Origin: Bacteroidota bacterium
Lineage (GTDB): Bacteria > Bacteroidota > Bacteroidia > M30B66
DNA: 5,056 nt
Assembly: GCA_947497195.1 (NCBI GenBank)
Contig: CANMGM010000188.1
Location: 1 to 5,056 of the forward strand
Direction of reading: 5' to 3'
A model generated the notes under the pieces. That model did no database searches and was not told the origin of the DNA. It saw only the letters and a program-made list of their open reading frames with translations. Positions 1 to 5,056 of the stretch are shown piece by piece. The stretch's first letter is position 1, and each line of letters opens with the position of its first letter. The position numbers were made by a program, and so were the translations under genes.

Positions 1-2
1 GC

Positions 3-1829
3 GTTTTGCGCAGCAGGTTCAAAGAGGCCATCTTCATTTCGCATGTGGGTATTTTGTTTCCGTTTACGTTCGGTGTTGGTCTCGCATATTACCTCTACAC
101 CGATTTTGCCCCTGCGAATGTCCCTTTTCTGGGTTTTGGACTCTTTATGGGAATCTCAATGAGTGTGACCGCCTTCCCGGTCTTAGCACGCATTATTCAG
201 GAACGGCGGCTTTCGCGAACCCGCTTGGGGATTTTAGCCATCACTACTGCTGCAATTGATGACATCACGGCATGGTGCATCCTGGCAATAGTCATTGCGG
301 TTGTCAAAGCCGGCTCACTCGCATCGGCGCTGGTAACTATAGCGCTTTCGGTGCTATATGTATTGTTTATGTTGTTCGTGCTGCGTCCATTCATGATCAG
401 ACTTGGAAACATTTATTCGAACCGCGAAAGTGTATCGCGCGGCATTATTGCAATGGTTTTTATTACCATGCTTGGATCGGCCTGGGCAACCGAAATCATC
501 GGAATACATGCATTGTTCGGCGCTTTCTTAGCAGGTGTGGTGATGCCGCCTAAAATTAATTTCAGAAAGATATTGGTCGAGAAAACCGAAGATGTTGCCT
601 TGGTGCTGTTGCTTCCGCTATTTTTCGTATTCACTGGATTGCGTACACAAATCAACCTGCTTTCGGATGCATCCCTCTGGAAAGTTTGTGCTCTTGTTGT
701 TGCCGTGGCGATTGCCGGGAAATTTCTGGGGGCTACTACAGCTTCGAAACTCACCGGTCAATCGTGGCGCGACAGCTTTTCGCTTGGAGCCTTGATGAAT
801 ACGCGCGGCCTGATGGAACTCATCGTCCTAAATATCGGCTTCGACCTCGGTATCTTGAGCCCAGAAATTTTTGCAATGCTTGTAGTGATGGCGCTTTTCA
901 CAACGTTCATCACAGGCCCGGGACTGAGTTTTATCGATTTCGTGTACCGAAAAGCAGATGCCGTAAAATCGATTTCAGAAAAGCAGCAGGTTGGTTTGTA
1001 TAAAGTTCTAATTTCCTTCGGTCTGGCTTCATCAGGTCGAAAACTTTTACGCCTCGCTACACAAATGCTTGGTCAGAATAATAAGGCCATCGAATACAAA
1101 GCCATTCACGTAACGCTCGGAGCCGATGTAAGTTTGATTAATGTCGAAGATTTCGAACGCCAAAGCTTTAGACCAATCCTTGCTGAAGCCGAAAAACTTG
1201 AAGTGCCACTCCGCCGCGAATATAAGTTTGCCGCCGACCTGTTTAAAGAGGTCGATGGACAGATTCAGGAAGATAAAACCGATCTTTTGTTGCTGGGTGC
1301 GGGTAAATCGCTCTATACTGGATCTTTGCTTGGCAATATCGTTGGTGTAACGAAGTCGTTTGCGCCCGAAAATTTGATCGACACCATCACTGGTCAACGT
1401 CCGATTTTACCGATTAATGACTTAATTGATGAGAAGGCAAGGAGTTTTATTCAGGATAGCGATTGCGATGTGGCGGTAATGATTGACCGCAATTTCTCGG
1501 ATGCCGATAGCATCTTTATTCCTGTTTTTCGAATCGAGGATGCTGTTCTGCTTAAATATGCTGCAAACTTCACGCGCAATTCCGGCTCCGAAATTACCCT
1601 GAGCGATCAACAGGGGTTTGCAGAAGTAGAACGCGAAATCGTCTATTTTAATACCGAATTTCCCGGTAAAATGAAACGTTTCGAAGATAAATTAATTCAG
1701 AAGAGTTTCCTCGAACAACAGGATTTAATGCTCATTACATACGATAGTTGGCGCATGCTGCTCGAAAGCAAGAGTACCTGGCTAGAGCATTTACCCAGTG
1801 TGCTGATCATCCGCTGCAAAAAATCATGA
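3..1829 (+). CDS. CPA2-family cation:proton antiporter with USP-like C-terminal domain (5' partial)
   Basis: Inner-membrane monovalent cation (Na+ or K+)/H+ antiporter; the reading frame is already open at the left edge (in-frame GTT TTG CGC), so the true start and first helices lie outside the window. Residues are counted from the TTG at position 6. Visible family signatures are MSVTAFPVLARII (52-64), the paired acidic motif AAIDDITAW with Asp85-Asp86 (the ion-binding pair typical of electrogenic CPA2 members), GIHALFGAFLAGVVMPP (166-182), LLPLFFVFTGLRTQI (202-216), a GK pair near 238-239 matching the family's conserved lysine helix, and GALMNTRGLMELIVLNIG (261-278). The membrane part ends near residue 312. 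Residues 330-607 form a cytoplasmic tail: KVLISFGLASSGRKLLRLA (333-351) resembles the start of a USP fold, a Gly-rich stretch at 431-447 resembles its nucleotide loop, and CDVAVMIDRNF (487-497) recalls plant CHX-type tails. Substrate cation cannot be read from sequence. The stop overlaps the next gene's start. Confidence 0.93.
   Translation, partial: VLRSRFKEAIFISHVGILFPFTFGVGLAYYLYTDFAPANVPFLGFGLFMGISMSVTAFPVLARIIQERRLSRTRLGILAITTAAIDDITAWCILAIVIAVVKAGSLASALVTIALSVLYVLFMLFVLRPFMIRLGNIYSNRESVSRGIIAMVFITMLGSAWATEIIGIHALFGAFLAGVVMPPKINFRKILVEKTEDVALVLLLPLFFVFTGLRTQINLLSDASLWKVCALVVAVAIAGKFLGATTASKLTGQSWRDSFSLGALMNTRGLMELIVLNIGFDLGILSPEIFAMLVVMALFTTFITGPGLSFIDFVYRKADAVKSISEKQQVGLYKVLISFGLASSGRKLLRLATQMLGQNNKAIEYKAIHVTLGADVSLINVEDFERQSFRPILAEAEKLEVPLRREYKFAADLFKEVDGQIQEDKTDLLLLGAGKSLYTGSLLGNIVGVTKSFAPENLIDTITGQRPILPINDLIDEKARSFIQDSDCDVAVMIDRNFSDADSIFIPVFRIEDAVLLKYAANFTRNSGSEITLSDQQGFAEVEREIVYFNTEFPGKMKRFEDKLIQKSFLEQQDLMLITYDSWRMLLESKSTWLEHLPSVLIIRCKKS
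1826..1829 (+). promoter_or_regulatory. ATGA stop/start overlap (translational coupling)
   Basis: The antiporter stop TGA (1827-1829) overlaps the ATG (1826-1828) of the next gene. There is no Shine-Dalgarno-like purine run in front of this ATG; the preceding bases are CTGCAAAAAATC. Re-initiation by ribosomes finishing the antiporter is therefore the most likely way this gene is translated. The frame is open further upstream to 1748, but those codons lie inside the antiporter, and only the start at 1826 places the hydrophobic anchor directly at the N-terminus. Confidence 0.7.
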
Positions 1830-2353
1830 AACGCTATGCTAACATAGCTCCGCTTGTGGTGCTTTTTGTGTTGTTTTTGCAAACAGGCGGTTTGTGGATG
1901 GGTATCAAGTCGTTGCAAGTTGTTCGTGTTGTACAGCAGGAATTTCGCGCTAAATCGAATCCTTCAAACGCGGCGACTTTTATCCTAAGCAAGGAAAACT
2001 TTCACGCGTATTCGCTAGATGGCGGTAAGGAACTTGAAATTGGCGGGCTTATGTTTGATGTGATTTCGATTGCAGATGAGGGCGATTCGGTAAGGGTTTC
2101 GGCACTTGAAGATCGTTTCGAGGCGCGACTGATCACATTGTTGATTCATTCTTCCCGCTCGAACCCCAGTAATGATAAGGGCGATGCTTACCTGTTTGCC
2201 TTGATGCATTTGAATTTTTTTCTGCCTGAAGAAAGCTGCATTCGTGCATTTAATTTTATTCATGAATCAGATTGCCATTCGGAGTATATTCATCCGAATT
2301 GGGAATCATGCACAGTCGAAAGCACTGAACAACCGCCGGAAAGCAAAGGGTAA
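1826..2353 (+). CDS. Hypothetical membrane-anchored protein, 175 aa, Cys/His-containing C-terminus
   Basis: Function unknown. From the ATG at 1826, residues 1-3 (MKR) are followed by a single hydrophobic segment (about 7-29, APLVVLFVLFLQTGGLW onward), an uncleaved anchor or weak signal sequence; no lipobox is evident. The soluble part (about 35-175) has the layout QQEFRAK, then FILSKENFHAYSLDGGKELEIGGLMFDVISIADEGDSV (52-89, split here only as a region), a pattern I associate with short Bacteroidota proteins carrying a 'K-E-(hydrophobic)-x-G-x-M-(aromatic)-D-V' core and often found near outer-membrane receptors; this is recollection, not a database result. The C-terminal third carries Cys138, His146, Cys150, His151, His156 and Cys162, which could bind a metal or form disulfides, and then a polar tail. 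It is coupled to the antiporter by a 4-bp overlap and lies 46-79 bp before the receptor, so a role in envelope transport is plausible but unproven. Confidence 0.75.
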   Translation: MKRYANIAPLVVLFVLFLQTGGLWMGIKSLQVVRVVQQEFRAKSNPSNAATFILSKENFHAYSLDGGKELEIGGLMFDVISIADEGDSVRVSALEDRFEARLITLLIHSSRSNPSNDKGDAYLFALMHLNFFLPEESCIRAFNFIHESDCHSEYIHPNWESCTVESTEQPPESKG

Positions 2354-2432
2354 ACGATGTTTTAAGTTTCAATGCCTTTGTTAACCAACGAATAGCTGGA
2401 TGAATTCGGCTATTCAATTCAATCTACATTTC

Positions 2433-4649
2433 ATGATAAAAAACAGTCTGGCAATTGCTTGCCTTACGTGTATTTCTATTCAATCATTTGGGCAGATTGC
2501 CAAAGATTCAATCCGCACAATCGAACTGAAGCAATATGTAATTTCGGCCAGCCGCGAACCCGAATTTGAACAAAAAGTAAGTCAGCAAATCAACATCCTT
2601 ACATCACAGCAGATTAAAAATCTGCAGTCACAAACAACAGCCGATGCATTGGCGTCAAATCCCAATGTGTTCATACAAAAAAGTCAAATGGGCGGCGGTA
2701 GTCCTGTTATTCGTGGTTTTGAAGCGAGCCGAATTCTGCTTGTAGTGGATGGTGTGCGAATGAACAACTTGATTTTCCGTTCCGGACACCTACAGAATGT
2801 TATTACGGCTGATAATTTCTCACTCGACCGCATCGAAGTATTATCGGGCCCGGCATCGAGCGTTTACGGAACCGATGCACTGGGTGGTGTAGTACATTTG
2901 ATAATACGAAACCCCAAATTTGCAGAAAGCGATAAGTTGCTTGTAGAATCGAATATTGCTTCACGCTACAGCACTGCGAATAATGAGAAAACCCTTCATG
3001 GCGATTTGAACCTAGGCTGGAAGAATTTTAGTTCATTCACTTCATTTACCCTGTCTGACTTCGGCGATTTACGGGGAGGTAAAGCCATCAATCCGTTTTA
3101 TGGAAAATCGTTTGGCGAGCGAAATTTCTATGTTTCGCGCATTAACAACAGCGATTCGCTTTTGGTCAATTCAACACCCGAATTGCAAGTTGGTAGTGCC
3201 TACAAACAATACGATGCTGTGCAGAAATTTGCCTTTAAATCAGGAAAATCGGGCATGCATAAACTCAATTTTCAATACTCCACCAGCAGCGATGTGCCTC
3301 GTTACGACCGGCTTACAGATCCTACAGCCACTGGATTGAAATTTGCCGAGTGGTATTACGGTCCGCAGAAACGCTTTTTAACTGCTTACGATTACAGTCA
3401 AAATCTTAAGAAGGGATTTTTTGGACGCATCAAAGCTGGATTGAATTTCCAAGACATCGAAGAAAGTCGCATTGACCGAAAATTTGGTAATCCGAAGCGA
3501 ACAAGTCGTATTGAAAACGTGCAGGTGGCTGGGGCTTTTACCGAACTGGTGCGCGAAACCGAAAAACAAACTTTGCGACTGGGTATCGATGCGCAGTTTA
3601 ACAACCTCAAATCGACGGCTACGGCGTTCGATCTCGAATCGGGAAATTCGTCACCAACCGGCACCCGTTATCCCGACGGCATTAACCATATGCTTAATTC
3701 GGGCCTTTACATTTTGCATGGAGTTGATTTGACGCGTGATTTACGCCTGAACAGTTCGGCACGCCTGGGTTACTCGGTGCTCAACTCCACGATAATAGAT
3801 ACTTCATATCTCAAATTACCCTACACGAAAATCAATCAGAATGTGCCCGTATTTTCGGCGAGCATAGGTATTGTAAAACAAATTGAAGAGCATTCAACCT
3901 TACGGTTGGGCATTTCGAGTGGATACCGCGTCCCGAATGTAGATGATCTGAGTAAGATTTTCGAATCGGCCCCCGGGCGCATTATAGTGCCCAATGCGTC
4001 AATCAAACCCGAGATGACCATAAGTCCCGAGTTGGGTTTTACCTTCCGCAACCAGCGAGGTCTTAGCTGGGAAAACACGGTATACTACACCCGATTTATG
4101 GATGCCATAGTGGTCTCACCGTATCAGTTGAACGGAGCCGACAGCATTGCTTACGGGGGTGAGACATCGGCTGTATTTGCCCCACAAAACAAGCAGAAAG
4201 CCTTTATTCAGGGATTTAGCTCGCACCTGCGCATCGAAGCTTTTGAACACTTCTCGCTGGCAGCCGGGGTAAACTATACCTATGGGCGCATCGAAACCGA
4301 TACGACAAACGTTCCGCTCGACCATATACCACCGCTCAATGCGCGCCTGGATATGGGCTACGATACCGAGCGTATGCATGCAGGAGTGTTTATGGTTTAC
4401 AACGGATGGAAACGCATTGCCGATTATAGCTTGGGCGGCGAAGACAACCAACAATATGCAACACCCGACGGCATGCCGGCTTGGTACACGCTCAACCTGC
4501 GCCTAAGCTATAAGGTCACGAATTGGTTAACCGTACAGGGCGGCATCGACAACCTGCTCGACACGCAATACCGTACCTTCTCGAGTGGCATCAATGCGCC
4601 GGGAAGGAATTTTATGCTAACGCTGCGGCTGCATTCGAAAGAAAGGTAG
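2433..4649 (+). CDS. TonB-dependent outer-membrane receptor, haem/haemoglobin-receptor-like
   Basis: Ligand-gated outer-membrane importer energised by TonB-ExbB-ExbD. I chose ATG 2433 (738 aa) because it gives a standard signal peptide, MIKNSLAIACLTCISIQSFGQ split as basic residue, hydrophobic core and a Gln-ended cleavage site near residue 21. ATG 2400 (749 aa) adds 11 residues without positive charge; neither start has a Shine-Dalgarno. No carboxypeptidase-regulatory-like N-terminal domain precedes the plug. A candidate TonB box is YVISASR (35-41). The plug (about 45-160) contains GGGSPVIRGFE (87-97), LVVDGVRMNN (103-112), RSGHLQNV (116-123) and SGPASSVYGTDALGGVVH (138-155). Early barrel motifs DVPRYDRL and FAEWYYGPQKR (about 287-314) recall haem/haemoglobin-type receptors. 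The 22-strand-type barrel ends with GGIDNLLDTQYRTFSSG (703-719) and a final strand followed by the charged tail HSKER. The usual FRAP/NPNL pair of haem receptors appears only as YRVPN (498-502) and PNASIKPE (520-527), with no His between, so the ligand is uncertain. Confidence 0.93.
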   Translation: MIKNSLAIACLTCISIQSFGQIAKDSIRTIELKQYVISASREPEFEQKVSQQINILTSQQIKNLQSQTTADALASNPNVFIQKSQMGGGSPVIRGFEASRILLVVDGVRMNNLIFRSGHLQNVITADNFSLDRIEVLSGPASSVYGTDALGGVVHLIIRNPKFAESDKLLVESNIASRYSTANNEKTLHGDLNLGWKNFSSFTSFTLSDFGDLRGGKAINPFYGKSFGERNFYVSRINNSDSLLVNSTPELQVGSAYKQYDAVQKFAFKSGKSGMHKLNFQYSTSSDVPRYDRLTDPTATGLKFAEWYYGPQKRFLTAYDYSQNLKKGFFGRIKAGLNFQDIEESRIDRKFGNPKRTSRIENVQVAGAFTELVRETEKQTLRLGIDAQFNNLKSTATAFDLESGNSSPTGTRYPDGINHMLNSGLYILHGVDLTRDLRLNSSARLGYSVLNSTIIDTSYLKLPYTKINQNVPVFSASIGIVKQIEEHSTLRLGISSGYRVPNVDDLSKIFESAPGRIIVPNASIKPEMTISPELGFTFRNQRGLSWENTVYYTRFMDAIVVSPYQLNGADSIAYGGETSAVFAPQNKQKAFIQGFSSHLRIEAFEHFSLAAGVNYTYGRIETDTTNVPLDHIPPLNARLDMGYDTERMHAGVFMVYNGWKRIADYSLGGEDNQQYATPDGMPAWYTLNLRLSYKVTNWLTVQGGIDNLLDTQYRTFSSGINAPGRNFMLTLRLHSKER

Positions 4650-4661
4650 AAATACGAAGGT

Positions 4662-4710
4662 GTCGGGGTGCTGACTCTGGTAATATTTCAGGACGAATTT
4701 CCATCAAGAT
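4662..4710. repeat. Probable decayed copy preceding the array
   Basis: Directly upstream of copy 1, GGGG at 4665-4668 and CTCTGGTAAT at 4675-4684 line up with the GGGG and CCCTGAAAT of the core if a 3-nt insertion in the centre is allowed. The following bases, ATTTCAGGACGAATTTCC onward to 4710, line up over most of their length with the type A spacer (shared CGAAT and CAAGAT). The alignment is by eye and imperfect. If right, the array once began about 12 nt after the receptor's stop codon. Confidence 0.4.
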
Positions 4711-4733
4711 CAGGGGCAGCGCCCTGAAATATT
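4682..4733 (+). terminator. 11-bp inverted repeat after the receptor gene, possible weak terminator
   Basis: AATATTTCAGG at 4682-4692 is the exact reverse complement of CCTGAAATATT at 4723-4733, enclosing a 30-nt loop, and three further T follow at 4734-4736. It lies 33 bases after the receptor stop, where a terminator would be expected. The stem is A/T-rich, its outer six bases AATATT are self-complementary and so partly fortuitous, and it competes with the core hairpin of copy 1 (4714-4724) for bases 4723-4724. A role in termination or mRNA 3'-end protection is only a guess. Confidence 0.25.
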
Positions 4734-5020
4734 TTTGAGCGAATCATCACCAAGATGAGGGGCGTAGCCCTGAAATCATAGTAGAACTCCATCAAGATGA
4801 GGGGCATCGCCCTGAAATCATAGTAGAACAGATTGGGGTTAATTTGAAATGAGGGGCGTAGCCCTGAAATATTTTGGCGCGAATCATCACCAAGATGAGG
4901 GGCAGCGCCCTGAAATCATAGTAGAACAGATTGTGGTTAAATTGAAATGAGGGGCAGCGCCCTGAAATCATAGTAGAACAGATTGTGGTTAAATTGAAAT
5001 GAGGGGCAGCGCCCTGAAAT
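4711..5020. repeat. Array of seven 20-nt hairpin repeats with two spacer types
   Basis: Direct copies of GAGGGGC-NNN-GCCCTGAAAT lie at 4711-4730, 4757-4776, 4799-4818, 4851-4870, 4897-4916, 4949-4968 and 5001-5020; the first begins CAGG in place of GAGG. The loop triplets in order are AGC, GTA, ATC, GTA, AGC, AGC, AGC. Each copy can fold as GGGC/GCCC (four pairs, plus a G-T wobble) with a 3-nt loop. Start-to-start distances are 46, 42, 52, 46, 52 and 52 bp. Type A spacers (26 nt, 4731-4756 and 4871-4896) differ at two positions. Type B spacers (32 nt, 4819-4850, 4917-4948, 4969-5000) begin CATAGTAGAAC; the last two are identical and the first differs at two positions. Spacer 4777-4798 (22 nt) starts like B and ends TCCATCAAGAT, as does the sequence before copy 1. 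No open reading frame explains the block. It resembles REP-type intergenic elements; its function is unknown. Confidence 0.95.
4897..5020. repeat. Perfect 52-bp tandem repeat inside the hairpin array
   Basis: Bases 4917-4968 and 4969-5020 are identical, and the 20-nt core at 4897-4916 matches the cores at 4949 and 5001, so the whole stretch has an exact 52-bp period for about 2.4 units. The unit is one type B spacer plus one core with loop AGC. The block 4819-4870 is a diverged relative of the same unit, with two spacer changes and loop GTA in place of AGC. The absence of any mismatch suggests recent duplication by slippage or unequal recombination. Confidence 0.95.
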
Positions 5021-5056
5021 AATGTGCTGCAGGTGATTGGATTTGCCGAGATGCTA
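5021..5056. other. Window end, no supported feature
   Basis: The last 36 bases leave the repeat array. The + strand frame starting at 5018 is open to the edge and follows a stop at 5015-5017; it reads NNVLQVIGFAEML, which could be the start of a gene (GTG at 5024) or chance. It is too short to call. The minus strand also stays open in one frame, but that frame runs into the repeats. Confidence 0.3.

Noticed and set aside
1748..1825. Upstream extension of the 175-aa protein to a start at 1748
   Set aside because: It would overlap the antiporter by 82 bp and put a polar stretch before the hydrophobic anchor. ATG 1826 gives the classic ATGA overlap.
2354..2432. Bacteroidota-type promoter before the receptor, with TAAGTTTC at 2363-2370 as the -7 element
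   Set aside because: It matches TAnnTTTG only partly, and no TTTG-like -33 element lies at the right distance upstream; the preceding bases are the G/C-rich end of the previous gene.
3398..3664. Minus-strand open frames within the receptor and antiporter genes
   Set aside because: They are fully covered by strongly supported + strand genes and show no domain or signal sequence of their own.
4523..4738. Small + strand open frame running from the receptor's end into copy 1 of the repeats
   Set aside because: It lies mostly inside the receptor gene in another frame, has no recognisable domain, and its end is just translated repeat sequence.
4711..5020. CRISPR array
   Set aside because: Spacers repeat one another (two are identical), range from 22 to 32 nt, and the 20-nt core varies internally. 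No cas gene is visible.
4650..5056. tRNA or other structured RNA gene
   Set aside because: No cloverleaf, T-loop motif or CCA end was seen. The only structure is the repeated short hairpin.

Overview
The window reads as a Bacteroidota chromosome fragment. The evidence is indirect: neither of the two visible start regions has a Shine-Dalgarno-like purine run, the outer-membrane receptor is of a type very common in that phylum, and the small middle protein looks like a Bacteroidota-specific family. I cannot name the genus.

Layout: three genes all run on the + strand. From the left edge to 1829 lies a CPA2-type cation:proton antiporter with a long cytoplasmic tail resembling universal stress protein (USP) domains; its N-terminus is cut off by the window edge. 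Its stop codon overlaps by 4 bp (ATGA) the start of a 175-residue membrane-anchored protein of unknown function (1826-2353). After a short gap comes a complete TonB-dependent outer-membrane receptor (2433-4649, or from 2400 if the upstream ATG is used) whose plug and early barrel motifs resemble haem/haemoglobin-type receptors. The antiporter and the small protein are almost certainly co-transcribed. The receptor may belong to the same unit, but no clear promoter or terminator settles this.

The remaining 407 bases (4650-5056) hold no gene I can support. They hold the most unusual feature of the window: seven direct copies of a 20-nt element able to form a small hairpin (GGGC-NNN-GCCC), in which the four stem pairs are identical in every copy while the loop triplet is AGC, GTA or ATC. 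The copies are joined by two alternating spacer types, with one chimeric spacer, and end in a perfect 52-bp tandem repeat. A decayed further copy may precede the array. This looks like a REP-like intergenic repeat cluster that is actively expanding, not a CRISPR.

Functionally, a receptor that imports a ligand across the outer membrane using the proton-motive force, next to a monovalent-cation/proton antiporter and a small membrane protein with a Cys/His-rich tail, could be a transport-related group. That link is inferred from adjacency only.
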